This document shows, piece by piece, positions 33,792 to 45,887 of a stretch of 64,000 nucleotides of DNA. How positions within the stretch are numbered: the first letter of the stretch is position 1; each line of letters starts with the position of its first letter. Where the stretch lies: the NCBI GenBank assembly GCA_947683425.1, contig CANTUQ010000106.1, positions 3,372,001-3,436,000 of the forward strand. The letters are read 5' to 3'. This DNA is from Excoecaria cochinchinensis (Eukaryota; Streptophyta; Magnoliopsida; Malpighiales; Euphorbiaceae). The notes beneath the pieces are model-generated. The model was not told the DNA's origin. It saw nothing but the letters and a program-made list of their open reading frames with translations, and did not search any database. The translations under genes were made by a program, and so were the position numbers.

Positions 33792-34562
33792 TGTTTATGG
33801 TTCGAGATTTCAAATTGAAAATACCTCGTTTAACATTGATGATTAAAATTTAATTCATAAATTCGCTTTTTCTCAAAATTGCATTAGCATCTCATTAGAG
33901 CCTTAGAATATGCTAGTTTGGTCCCTCGTTTAGCCCCGGTGCGTTCCTGAAGCACGACCCCATTTTCACTCAATTTGGGGAAGTGTTAAGGATAATCACT
34001 AGCCCAAGCCATGTACCTTAATGGTATATCGAAATGATGACCCGATCGGTCGTTATGCTCGTGATGAGTTAGACCTGTCGTCAGGGATCATGCTTGGGTA
34101 GCCTTAAAGAAACATCTCCCTTGTCCAAAGCTCATGTAATGGCCGTAGCTACTTTCCACAGGTGATATGAACCCTAATTCCATGCTTGCTATATGGATCC
34201 TCATATATTGGGCGAGTTCAGATGTCTCGCTTGGTAACCTAGCCAAAGGCTTTCATGCCCCGGTAGGGCCATATCGAAATTTTTGGAACGACCAAATACG
34301 TGACGATCATTATCCATCTGCTTGTACATTAGCATAGGAGTGTCATGTTGCCGGTTTTTCGTCGTGCACCATGCGTGTCCATTGGGTCCCTCATTGACCC
34401 TTGGGCTGATCCCGCCTAGGAAAGAGATTGCATGACCACATGTGTGGGAGAAATAAGGGTGGAAGGACCTACTTGCTTGCTTGTGCTCTGTGAATGTCGC
34501 ATATCACTACCATGCATTACACCTGCATTTCATGCATCATATCTAACGCCTTGTCCATGCAG
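33792..34562 (+). other. 5' leader of element C with probable splice acceptor
   Basis: Colinear with the leaders of A and B. It ends CATGCATCATATCTAACG, then CAG at 34560-34562. The branch-point-like CTAAC is at 34543-34547, 16 nt from the AG. As in B, an in-frame TAA and no ATG precede the conserved gag beginning. Confidence 0.55.
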
Positions 34563-37500
34563 CCATCATAGACTGCCCAGGTGGACTAGATCACCTACCG
34601 GACGACTGATCCGAGTTCCCGTATCTGAGCTGTCAGATAGAGAGGGCTTACCAGAAATCAACGGTACTGTATCTCAGATGGCAAATTCGCCTAGAGGGGA
34701 TGATGCCACCAGGGCCATGATCGCGGAAGAAGTGGGCCGATGATTTGAGGAATTCGAGGGCAGAATGATGAATATGTTGACCGCACTGGTACAGCAGAAT
34801 GCTCCACAGAATCCTCCTCCTCCCGTGAGACAGCATGAGCCAGAGGAAGAAAGAGCTGAAAGACGAGAAGAGCTTGTTCGGCCGCCGCCAGTAGAGCTGA
34901 GGTCGGTAGCTTCAGGAGAGCAGAGAAGAAGGCCTGTACTGAGGATTGATGATGATAGGGATATCGAAGATGATAGGGTGAGCATTGCATCTGAGAGGGG
35001 GAAGGCACCTCAGACTGATGATTTCATTTTAAAGAAGATGGAAGAGAGGTTCGAAGCTATGGCCCGTATGCTGAGCAGGGGTCAGGGGATGAACCCAGAG
35101 GATAAGGAATTGGAGGGAGAGGACCCGATTCCTTACAACTTCAAGATGCCAGACGTGCCAAAATTTGATGGTACTTCTGACCCGACCGCTCATGTGAAAT
35201 AATACTCTCTGGTCATGAAAGGGACTGCGCTGTCTAAAAAGCAAAAGGTATAATACTTTTGTCTGAGTCTGACCGCTCATGCCATCGACTGGTATCATGG
35301 TGTCGACCATCGCACTAAAGAGGATTGGGATCTGCTCACAGAGGAGTTTTTGAGAGAGTATGATTGCAACACCAGAATGGAGGTGACTCTTAAAGATCTT
35401 GAGCTACTCCAGCAGAAGGCCGAGGAATCTTTCCATGATTATCTCACCCGATGGCAGAACCGGGTAATGGAGATGCGGAGGAAGCCGGACACCCAGGATC
35501 AGATCCATTTGTTTATCAAGAATGCAAGCCCGTACTTGAAAGATGGGTTGAAGATGAAGTGGTTGAAAGACTGGGAGTCTCTCAAGGATATAGCCATCGA
35601 AGCCGAAGGAGAGTTCTTAGCTCGAAAAGCTAACAATGATAATTTTGCCAAAAGGGCTAACCCCGGTTAAGGAACCAGTAGGCCAGCGGGTCCCAGTAGT
35701 AGCACCAGAAGAACAGTTGAGGTGTCTGTTGTTGAAGCAACTACCCAGAGGAAGTTCTTGAACTTGGGGAGACCATTATCTTGGGTCTTGAGAAGGTTAA
35801 TGAAAGAAGGGAAATTGCAGCCCTTAGCTCCTAGGCCTGCTATGACGCAGGGGAAGCTTGGGCACAAAGACAATGAATTCTGTGCGTTTCACCAGCACTC
35901 AGGCCACCTCACCGATAAGTGTAAAGCGCTGCGGCACTCTATCCAAGACCTGATTGATAGCAAGCAAATCTCTGACCCTGAGAAGAGGGAAACTGAGAAG
36001 AAACCCGGTTATAATGCCGTACCACCACCCGTATTTATGATCGAATCTAGCTTGCCAGAGTGGTACGTGCTACAAGATCTATATGGGGGCGAGAATTTTG
36101 CTATTGCTTGTCCCGAGAATAGAAAGGAAAGAGCAGTCGTGGCGACCCTTGATTATTGGTCAAGCAGCGAGAGCGGTGGAGAAGCCGAGGAGGAGGGAGA
36201 GATGAACCTTGATTTGTGGAGATCTGACGAAGACGAAAAGGAGATAGAGGCTATAACGAGAAGTGGAAGAGTGGTCCCTGAGATTACGAGGCTACCTGAG
36301 CCAGTGCAACCATCAGTAGAGAAAGAGCCAGAGGAAAATCAGATTATTAAGCAGCTGAAGAAGACTGCGGCTCAAATATCCATCTGGGATCTTTTGAGAC
36401 AGTCCCCTTCTCATAGGCAGAAGGTAGTAGAGGCTTTGGTTGAGGCCACGGTCGCCACCACAATTTCCCCATCAGAGCTTTTGGGCTGAGTTAAGGGAGG
36501 TTCGGAGGAGAGATTGGTTTTTTCTGACGCCGACCTACCTGTCGAAGGCCACAATCATAACCGACCCCTGTACATCAAAGCACAGATTAACGATAAGCAC
36601 ACTGCTTGCGTTATGGTGGACGATGGGTCTTCTATCAATGTGTGCCCTCTGATAGCTCTGCAGGCTTTTGGTTTAAGCGAAGATAAGCTCAGCGGATCAG
36701 ATCTGACTATCACAGCCTATGATAATTCAAGGAGGTAGGCCTCTAGAACATTTAAGACCCTAGTCAAGACAGGACCCATTGAGGTGGAAGTAGAATTTGT
36801 GGTTTTGCCCATCCCTGCTAACTTCTCGGCTCTGCTCGGGAGACCCTGGTTTCACAAATTAGGAGGAGTACCATCCACGCTGCATCAAATGATAAAGTTC
36901 CCACACAAAGGGGAGGTGGTGACTATCAAGGCAGCCAGGGAGAATCAGGTCTCAGCGCTTGAAATAGCAAATCAGCCATTTAGTGGCTTCCACGTGTCCA
37001 TGATAAGAGAAGAGTGTGGATCAGTGGATAACCCAGCTGTGGTTAATATGATGAAGAAGATGCACTATCTCCCTGGGGCTGGTTTGGGCAGAAACTCTCA
37101 AGGGCTGCAGACTGCGATCACCACTCGAGGTCAGAAGAACAGGAGAGGTCTGGGGTACAAAGGTGGCTTTGGCAAGAAGAAGGCGGCGGATAAGATCCCT
37201 CACATTTCAGAAAGCTTTGTACCAGCATCCTCAGTATGTGCTTATACTGGCGAGGATGAGCCGCAATGGGTGAAGGGGAGGATTGTCCCTGGGTTCGAGA
37301 TCTTTAACGATGAATTTGACTGGCGTGTCAGGTTTATCAAGACCGCTGAGAACTTCTGGGATGAAGAGGTCATGACTCAGGGTATCACTTGGGACAGATG
37401 CGAGCCTGAAGAGGTTGTCACCGAGAAGATGTTGGCTGCCAGGCTAAAAGGGAAAAAGAAGATAGCGGAATTAGAACTGAAGACGGAGGATTTGAAGATT

Positions 37501-37620
37501 TCCTCAGATATACCCGAAGGGCCTCTGCTGAATCAAGAAGCCAAGGAACAAGTTGCAGCAGCATCGACCTCTGGAGTGGCAGAAGAAGACTCTAGCTTAA
37601 ACTGTCTTTTTATTCCATAA
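34563..37620 (+). pseudogene. gag-pro: Element C gag-protease-G-patch region (broken)
   Basis: Homologous to element A residues 8-1040. A frameshift lies near 34580. Gag core runs about 35020-35670, the CX2HX4HX4C zinc knuckle is intact near 35880-35922, the protease VDDGSS is near 36616-36633, and the G-patch-like segment (PGAGLGR, RRGLGY) runs about 37045-37160. In-frame stops lie near 34740, 35200, 35251, 35668, 36487 and 36736, several at Gln or Arg codons, and the segment ends with a TAA after FIP (37618-37620) at the same place as in B. Confidence 0.9.
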
Positions 37621-40600
37621 CTTTTTTATGATGTAAATGACAATTATAACATTATTAATAAGGCAAATGATTTCTCTTACTTGTGCAATGTTCCTAATGA
37701 TTTCAACATGCATGAACATGATCATATTCCATCAATTTTTGACATCGATTCCACTAATACAACGCCTTTTAATCTTGGAACCTCGAAAAATCTGAAAGAA
37801 ATTCTAATAGCATCAAATATAACTCCTGATGAGAGAAAAAAATTTGAGAGAATAATAAGACAACATGAAAAAGTCTTTGCCTGGACCTATGAGGACATGC
37901 CAGGGATTGACCGAGATGTGGCAGAACATGCTATCCCGACTTATCCGGACTATAAGCCTGTGAAACAGAAGTTGAGAAGGCTTAGGCCAGAATGGGCAGA
38001 CAAGGTCAAGGAGGAAATTTGATAGCAGATTGAAGCTAAATTCCTTGTTGAAGTGCAGTATCCTACATGGTTGGCAAATGTGGTCCCTGTAGCGAAGAAG
38101 AACGGGAAAGTCAAGGTGTGTGTGGATTATCGAGATCTGAACAAGGCCTGCCCTAAAGATGATTTTCCACTACCCCACATCGATGTGTTGATAGACAGTG
38201 CCGCCAATTGCGCGATGTACAGCTTTGGAGATGGTTATGTGGGCTACAACCAGATCCTAAACAAAATAGCCGACTGGGTTAAGACCGCCTTTATCACGGA
38301 ATGGGGGACCTACGCCTATCGAGTCATGCCTTTCGGTCTGAAGAATACAGGGGCCACATACCAGAGGATGGCGACCAAGATCTTAAGCGACCTGATCTAG
38401 AAAGAAGTAGAGGTGTATGTCGATGACATGATGGTCAAATCAGCCACCCGAGAGGGACACTTCGAAGCTCTAGAGAAGTTCTTCACCAGAATTGACAAGT
38501 ATAATCTGCGGCTTAACCCCAAGAAGTGCATTTTCGGAGTGACTTCAGCAAAACTATTGGGACATGTCGTCAGCCAGAGGGGGATAGAAATTGACCCGGA
38601 CAAAGTAAAGGCCATCAGAGAGATGCCTGTGCCGCAAAAAGAGAAGGATGTAAGGAGTTTCCTGGGCAAGCTGCAGTATGTCAGCCGATTTATTGCCAAG
38701 CTCACTTCAATATGTGAGCCTATTTTTAAGCCGCTTAGAAAGAATCAACCTATGGTCTGGAATGAAGACTGCCAGAAAGCTTTCAACAGCATCAGGGAAT
38801 ACCTATTTATTCCGCCAGTGCTAAGGCCACCGCAACCGATCAAACCGTTTATCCTGTATCTAGCAGTAGAGGGCAGCTCTATGGGCGCCATGATGGCTCA
38901 AGAGGATGAGTTTGGGGTGGAATTTGCAATTTATTACCTCAGCAAGAAGTTCCTGGCTTATGAGATAAAATATGCTGAAGTAGAGAAAATTTGCCTTGCA
39001 GTGATTTGGGCATCAAAGAAATTGAGACATTACTTCCACTCATAAAAAGTTCAGGCAGTGGCCAAGCAAAATCCGTTAAGATATTTGCAAGAAGCATCGT
39101 CTTTGCTTGGTAAGATGGGGAGGTGACTGCTCTTGCTACAGGAGTTTGATGTGCAATACATCACCCGCAAAACTATTAAGGGGCAAGCTGTAGCCGAATT
39201 TCTTGCTGAGCATCCCATTCAAGGAGACACTCCTGAGTTCACCTTTTCGGATGAGAGCATAGTCGCAATTTTTGTCCAAGGATGACAGTTACACTTCGAC
39301 GAGGCAGTGAATAACAGAGGGGCCAGAGTGGGAATCATTTTGACAACCCCAGATAATGAGACACTCCCCCTAGCCAAGAAGCTGAGGTACAAAGCAACCA
39401 ACAATGAAGCCGAATATGAAGCGTTCACTTTCGGGTTAGAAGCTTTAGCTGCATTGGGGGCAAAGAATATATAAGTCTTTGGTGACTCATCCTTGGTGAT
39501 TAACCAGATCCAAGGTGAGTGGGCTGTAAAACAAGAGCGGCTGGTACCCTATGTTGAATATTTGAAAGAGGTATATGGGCAGTTTGAGACTTGCACTTTC
39601 CACTTCGTGCCGAGAGATGAGAATCGTCTAGCTGATGCGTTGGCAACCTTGGTGTCAATATGGGATAACCCTGAAGGGGTAGCTATGAAGCCAGTACTAA
39701 TTTCGAGTTCTGAGAAGCCCAGCTTCGAGACCAAGCCTGTAATGGAGGTAGAAGTGGCGGATGGAAAACCATGGTACTTCGACATCATGAATTACTTGGA
39801 AAACAATAAGTTCCCAGAGGAAGCTACTGAGAAAGACCAGAGGATGATCCGGAAGCTATCTACTCAGTTCATATCCTTAGAAGGGGTGTTGTACAAAAGA
39901 CAGTCATACGGGATTCAGCTCAGGTGCTTAAATGAAAAGGAAGCCCGCAAAGTGATGGAGGAAACCCACACAGGTGTCTGTGGGGCCCACATGAACGGTT
40001 TGACCTTAGCTGAGAAGATTATGAGATAAGGCTTCTATTGGCTTACGATAGACAATGACTGCTCGAAATATGTTAAGCAATGCCAACTGTGCCAGCAATA
40101 CGCAGACTTGAGACACCTGCCAGTATCAGAGCTACACAACCTGACATCACCTTGGCCTTTCGCCGCTTGGGGGATAGATATCATTGGAGAGATTTGCCCT
40201 ACGGCATCCAATGGGCACCGATACATCATAGTTGCAATTGACTATTTTACCAAATGGGTAGAGGCGGAATCCTTCAAAAAGATTGACGCAAGAGATATGG
40301 CCAAGTTCATAGAGAAGAATCTGATCTGCAGATATGGCCTCCCTCATCACATAATGTCTGATAATGGGGTGCAGTTCATGGGGGAAACTAGGAAGCTCCT
40401 CGAGAAGTATGGTGTCGAACATCATAAATCCTCTCCCTACCGACCACAAGCAAATGGGGCAGTGGAGGCTGCTAATAAAAATATGAAGAAGATCCTGTCC
40501 AAGATGGTCCAAACCTACAGAGACTGGGCTGAAAAGTTACCCTTCGCCCTGTGGGGATATAGAACAACGGTAAGGACGTCTACAGGCGCTACACCATTTT

Positions 40601-41016
40601 CCCTGGTATACAGAATGGAAGCAGTATTGCCGGTTGAGATAGAGCTAAAATCACTGAGGGTGCTCATGGAGGCCCATGTTCCGGAGGCCGAATGGGCGTG
40701 GCAGAGGCTACAGTACTTAAACTTGCTGGATGGGACTAGGCTGAAAGCTTATTATCATAACCAGATTTACCAGAAGAGATTGGCCAGGACTTTCGAAAAA
40801 AAGGTGAAAAAGCATCCGCTGAAAGAAGGGGACTTGGTGTTCAAGCAGATGAGGCCAGGCATGCCAGATATCAGAGGGAAATTCAGACCTACCTGGGAGG
40901 GGCCGTATATCCTTAAAAAGTTGCTGTCCAAAGGAGCTGCAATCTTGTCGGATAGTGATGGAAATGAATTCAAAGAACCGATCAACGTCGACAGACTCAA
41001 AAGGTTCCATGGCTAA
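37621..41016 (+). pseudogene. pol: Element C RT-RNase H-integrase (broken)
   Basis: Colinear with element A residues 1042-2173. RT has YVDDMM near 38413-38433. The degenerate first RNase H is about 38800-39045, the archaeal-type RNase H about 39285-39640, and the integrase HHCC finger about 39965-40095 with the D,D,E catalytic region at 40170-40470. The last 302 codons (40108-41016) are open to the terminal FHG. Stops occur near 38020, 38023, 38398, 39043, 39124, 39283, 39471 and 40027. Two of them replace Trp (TGG to TGA) and one replaces Gln (CAA to TAA). Confidence 0.92.
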
Positions 41017-41404
41017 AGACCAAAATAAAAAGAAGAGAATAAAGTGCCCTGCAGGTCAAAAACCGAAAAAAGGCGGCCGTATTAAAATTGGGCGCCTCGA
41101 CAGGGTGAAAACCGAAGAAAGGCATCCTGTGCAAAAATTAGAGGCATGAGAGAAAATGTCCGATCGTGAAAACCCGAGATGGCCGATTGGTAACAGGAGT
41201 TGATGCTGTTAAAATTTGGTTTCATGTATTAACAGCGCATAAGCGGCTGAGTAAATGTCAAAACTGATCATGTATGCTGAAATTATAGGAAAATGTACAC
41301 AATTTCGTGAAATAGAGTGAATATTATTCTTTTTATTTTTGTCATTTTCTAGTTTTGCATTAAAAAGAAATATAGCACCAAAAGAAATACATATGTAAGC
41401 TAAG
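41017..41404 (+). other. Spacer downstream of element C pol
   Basis: Contains two or three imperfect repeats around GAAAACCGAAAAAAGGC (41060-41140) and the conserved block CCCGAGATGGCCGATTG (about 41174-41190), shared with A (about 5587-5620, minus) and B (about 50127-50160). No gene seen. Confidence 0.6.
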
Positions 41405-42686
41405 CTAAGTCCTGCTGCTGCTCTCGCCGACCAAATGCTTGAGCCCTCGTGTCCTGTTATCAGATGCTGGACTAAGGATCCACTTCTTGTACTCGCTAGT
41501 TGAAGACACGGAATGATTGCCGAACCTCGAAATAACGGTCTTCACTGGTAGTTTGCCCCACAGCTCATGATACCTGGAGGTGAATGTAGCCGAGAGAGCT
41601 CCTCCCCGGAAAGATAAGGGAACCCTCACCACATCTTGGGTCATCCCGAGCTGACGCGTACATCGAGAAGTAATGCAGAAGGTGGCTCAATAAAGTCTAC
41701 AGAGGGGAACACACCCCGATGGCCCATCAATGACCACATGAGATAGTGGGAGCCAGGCGGACGTGAAGCTAATGTCATCATCTGACAACTCGCCAAATCT
41801 GGTAATGCCTTGACCAGCAGTGGCACACCCGTACAGTCGTTGACGTGGAAGGAAGTGGCTCGGCGAGTACTGTGGGGTAACTCGAGGAGGTGGCTCAGAC
41901 AACATCCTCAGTTTCTCTTGCAGCCAGATCTGAAAAGAAAAAGAAAAAGAAAAAAAAGAAAAAAAAAAGCCGCTGGAGTAAGTAGGGTTTACTTCAGGCA
42001 AAAATAAGGCACAGGGTTAAGAAAAGCTAGTGTGAAAATCCATAAGGGACGCACTACCTTTAAAATAATGACGTACCTGGAGCAATAAGGGGCTGCCGGC
42101 AAAGGTAGTAGTGGATCCAGAGCTCACAGCATCCAAGCCCAGAATGGCCTCAGCCAGAATAAGTGGTAAGGGTGATAATCCCAAATGAAAGTCGCTCAGA
42201 ACTCCGAACAGGCGAGAGTCCCCTGTCAAACCCCCTGGAACAACAGTGAGGAAGTTCATCATGCAAAACAAGAATATGACGCTTACCCGGTAGGTGGGGA
42301 TATCAGTGAACTGATCCAGAGCCTCGATTAGTGGCCCCAGAGCAAAGGAAGAGCCGGAGGAATCAGTCGGGCGCCCTCAGAAGAAGGTACGCCGAGAGCC
42401 ATAGCTATGTCCCGAGTCTAGAGTAGGCTATAGCGGGGAACGCAAGGCAGAACCAGGCTCCAAGAATGGTAGCTAGCTCTTCAGGCAAAGGGCACAATTC
42501 CTGGTAGGTGAACCGGAAGACGTGAAACCGGGGGTTCCAGAAGTGGGTCGCCGCCAGAAGGAGGTTCTGATCGACTTTGACCCGGCACAGATATTTCAGC
42601 CCAGCCAGAGAGGAAAGGGCGCCTTTTCCCCAAGTGTGTTTGTCATCTAAGATACGGTGCATCCTTTGGGCTAGAGAGGAAGACAT
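41405..42686 (-). pseudogene. Antisense extra gene of element C, plant-mobile-domain/DUF7745-like, spliced
   Basis: Opposite in direction to gag-pol. From Met at 42686 it encodes a first exon with WGKGALSSLAGL and FWNPRFHVFRFTYQELCPLPEE, the look of the plant mobile domain/DUF7745 family found in antisense ORFs of Tat/Ogre elements. Reading shifts frame near 42400, then continues (42330-42077) to LLLQ. A 147-bp intron (42076-41930) has donor CAG/GTACGT and acceptor TTTTCAG/ATCTGG, both in phase 0, and removes an in-frame stop. Exon 2 begins IWLQEKLRML and continues past one TGA (about 41687) to 41405. A TATA box at 42763-42755 sits 77 bp upstream of the start. Function of the protein is unknown. 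The frameshift and stop mean this copy is probably dead. Confidence 0.7.
41930..42076 (-). other. Intron of the antisense gene
   Basis: GTACGT to TTTTCAG on the minus strand, 147 bp with an A/T-rich polypyrimidine end. On the plus strand the same bases carry the phrase AAAGCTAGTGTGAAAATCCA and a tract next to AAAGCCGCTGGA that is recognisable in the 3' UTR of B (about 50525-50710) and A (5080-5260, minus). Confidence 0.65.
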
Positions 42687-42754
42687 GCTAAGAAAGATGA
42701 AAGGCTCAAGATGTTGGAAAATGAAGAGACACAAGAGGAGCAAAAATTTTGTAA

Positions 42755-42957
42755 GAATTTATAGGGAAATGTCACCGACGGCCTACCCGCCTCTCCTAAG
42801 AGACGGCCTGCCCGTCGGTAGGGATCCACCTGGCAGACGCATACGTCAGCATTGCATTCATCACGCGCATTAACTCGCATTTACTGAGAGACAGACGGCC
42901 AAGCCATCGATCGCTCCTACAGACGCCCAGCCCGTCGGTCACGAAATTCTATATAAG
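42755..42957. promoter_or_regulatory. Divergent internal promoter of element C
   Basis: Leftward: CCGTCGGT (42781-42774, minus), 10 nt, TATAAATT (42763 down). Rightward: CCGTCGGT (42932-42939), 10 nt, TATATAAG (42950-42957). The space between holds more GACGGCC/CCCGTCGGT copies. The LTR promoter of the same element has CCGTCGGT, 11 nt, TATAAAAG. The arrangement suggests the extra genes have their own promoter and share a trans-acting factor with the LTR. This is inferred from sequence only. Confidence 0.65.
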
Positions 42958-43130
42958 GGCGAGTGACAGACGGTGCGGCGCCTGCTGTCCCTTTCATTTC
43001 CTCTCTCAAACGATTTTTCAAGCATTTCTTCTTCTTTTTTCGCGATTTCTTCATATTTTCGCATTCTCTACTCACCAGGTGCTTGGATATTCATATTTTT
43101 TTTCAGTTTCTACACTTCTCGCGACTACAA

Positions 43131-43840
43131 GTAAGTAAATAACTACTTTTTTTGAATTTTATTCAATTTATTTCTTCATTTCTTCTTCCTTTAACCTTAG
43201 AAATAGTTAGGATGCTTTAGATACCTTAAAAATTTAGGGAGAATGCTACCCATTTCTTTTTTTTAGTGCAATTAAATCTGAACCTTTGCATGATCACATA
43301 AAAATAAAATTTTTCTATAACTTTGTTGCTTTAGAAATAGACTTTTTAGCGCACTTTTCTATGTTGATTGAGGCCTGAGGCCATCATTTTGTGTTGTTGG
43401 GGACACACTCTTGCCGGGGTGCGTCCCATTTGTATACATGTATTGTTGTTGAGGCCTGAGGCCTAATTTGATGCCTTTTTATGCAGGAGGTTGGGCATAC
43501 CCTAGCCGGGGTGCTGCCCAAATTTTTATTATTTATTCTAAAATTGAATATTTTCGTGTATAATGCATGCCTTGGGGCCTAGAAAGCCCATTTTTATTCG
43601 CTTTAAATTATTTCCATGCCAATTGCATGTTCCTTTTGTCTTCATACGCGTGAGGCATGTTGGGCAACCCCCTTTGACAAGACGTTCGCCCTTATTTTTT
43701 ATTTATTTATTATCAGCTTATTACCTCATTTTCGGGCCGCCATTGCCCTGGTGAGGCCTAAATGGGCCTTCACCTTGAAAATAAGTCTAATAATACTTGT
43801 TTTGTCAAATTTTCGCTATCTAATTTTTTATCCTTCGCAG
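43131..43840 (+). other. 5'-UTR intron of the sense extra gene
   Basis: Donor CAA/GTAAGT at 43131 and acceptor TTCGCAG/G ending at 43840, one base before the ATG at 43842. The 710-bp stretch is T-rich and non-coding, with two GTTGAGGCCTGAGGCC-type phrases. With the TATA at 42950 this gives a first exon of roughly 42980-43130, CT-rich as in many plant leaders. Confidence 0.6.
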
Positions 43841-43841
43841 G

Positions 43842-45887
43842 ATGCCTCCTAGACGCAGAGCACCACAGGCCCAGCCCGAGGTCGTAGTTCCGGGTTGGAT
43901 GGACGATGAGTCAGCAGAGAGGTATAGAGCGTTGGCTCAGGTAGAGCTTCGGGCCAGCCGTTTCGTGTCCCGGCCGTTCCTAGAGGCCCTAGGGATGGCC
44001 CCAGAGTTCGATGTGCTTGTCGAGGGTGCCGGGTGGACAGAGTTTCTTCGCCCCTCTTTCCAGAATTTTCCAGAGGCTACTCGCCAGGTCCTAGCCACTC
44101 TCCGCTATGGTGGTTTTCAGAGGTCGGATACCGAGCCAGGGGTCGTCCAGTTCTGGTTTGACGGCGACCATTACAGTATCACCAGGCAGAGATTTGCACA
44201 GGCCATGGGGCTCCCTATAGAGGAGGGGGTCGAGATCCCACGGCGAGCGGTGAGACGCGCCCATTGGGCGGCCATTGCCATACCAGGAGTGCTGTATGAT
44301 CATGATACAGCGAAGAGCACTGTACTGGTGTCTCAGGCACTCCGGTATTTGCACAGAGTGCTATCCAGCTCGTACCTTGGTTGAGCTGGTAATTCAGGGT
44401 CGCTTAATGCGGCCGAGATCTGGAGCCTCTGGGCTATGGTGGCTGGCCAGCATCTCAATATTAGCCATGAGATCTTGGCCAACCTGACTAGAGTTGGCAG
44501 AGGGCTGACACCGGTGGTGATAGTGGGAGGAGTTATCACCAGGTTGCTTTTGAGGTTGGGAGTTGCCCCAGACAGTTTGAGAGGACCCTTGGAGGAGGGG
44601 ATCCACGCAGATGCCGCAGCGGCAGTGCAGATGGGGATGATCTCCCCGATGTCAGGGCAGGCAGAGGCCTACAGGGTGCTGTCTATTCACGAGACTCGGC
44701 GGATGTTCTCACTTCCACCTTTGGGTCCAGGCCCAGACCACCCGGAGCAGCAGCCTCCTCACTCAGAGCAGCAGACTCCACAGCCAGAGCACCAGCCTCA
44801 TCCTCCACAGCCAGAGCACCAGCCTTATCCCCCACACCCAGAGCCAGAGCCTCAGCCTCCTCAGCCTCAGACTGTGCCACCTCCACAGCAGCAGGAGCAG
44901 CCTAGGACCCCGTCGGATTTCGACATGGAGTTTACGATGGATGAGCTCTTTGCCGCCTCACCAGCATCCAGAGCGCCGACTCCTGTCCCGTCGCCGGGTG
45001 CCAGAGTGCAGAGGACTACCCACGGGCCACCCGAGAGGTATCATCCGTATTCTCGAGGCGACCCAGGGGCATCCACCTCCGCAGCACCGCTTCTAGAGCC
45101 ATAGCAGCAGCCAGCGCAGCCTGACTTCTGTCAGCTCCTCACTTCCATGTTCACAGCCTTAGAGCGATGACAGGATGAGAGGGACAGAGCTATTCACGAC
45201 AGGTTGGACCGCCAGCAGGCTGCTATTCAGGAGCAGTCCCAGTCTGTGGAGCGTTTAGCTCAGGAGCAGGCCGGCTACATTGAGCATACGGCACGGGAGC
45301 AGGCTCGGATCATAGATGCTTTCAAGGATGAGCAGGCTCGGGTCATAGAGGCCTTCAGAGGCGAGTAGGCGAGGTTGATCGAGCAGATTACTCAGGGTCA
45401 GAGGGAGATTAGGCAGCAGCTCGCTTATGATTTGAGGACGTCTCAGGACCAGGCGTCTTCGAGGGTTGACATGACCCTACAGATGATCGACGAGTCACTC
45501 GACTCTCTAAGATCCCGCGTCCAGGCGATAGAGGGGATACTCCCACCCTTGTCTCAGACCATGAGGGAGTTCAGAGAGCAGTCAGAGCAGCGCCTAGAGC
45601 ATATGAGGAGGGCTGCCAGCGAGCAGACTATTCAGTTGAGCAAGGCGTTCAAGAAGTTGGGGGGCACAGTATCAGAGACGTTAGAGTACATGAGGACTTG
45701 CACCCAGCCTTTCTTAGATGGCTATGCTCAGATCCGATTCAGGCAGACTCACGATGCTGGGGCGGGACCCTCCATGGCTCAGCCTCCACCTCCGGCACAG
45801 CCAGCTCCGCCTCCCCCTCCGCCAGGGACAGTGCATATATCGGATGACGAGGATCCCGATGAGCCCTCTGACTACACACCCCTATGA
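43842..45887 (+). pseudogene. Sense extra gene of element C, Athila ORF1-like, with coiled coil
   Basis: A single frame of 682 codons interrupted by four stops: codons 181 (44382), 421 (45102), 443 (45168) and 509 (45366). All four are TGA or TAG where a C-to-T change from CGA or CAG fits. The last lies in an EQAR repeat pattern where Gln is expected. The N-terminal 200 residues (MPPRRRAPQAQPE, then a W-x-x-F-L and FWFDGDHYSITRQRF) resemble the Athila ORF1/putative plant transposon protein family. A Pro/Gln/His-rich linker follows (about 295-360), then a long coiled coil (about 440-620) and an acidic tail. Function is unknown. Similar ORFs occur near plant gypsy elements; here it lies downstream of INT under its own promoter. 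Confidence 0.7.

Noticed and set aside
34563..41016. Stop codon reassignment or programmed readthrough explaining the TAG/TAA codons of B and C
   Set aside because: Stops are scattered, accompanied by frameshifts, and absent from the related intact element A. C-to-T decay is simpler. Only the shared TAA after FIP is kept as a possible real boundary.
42235..42286. A second antisense intron (GTAAGC to TTCCAG, 52 bp)
   Set aside because: Too short for a typical plant intron, and splicing would throw the next exon out of frame into a stop.
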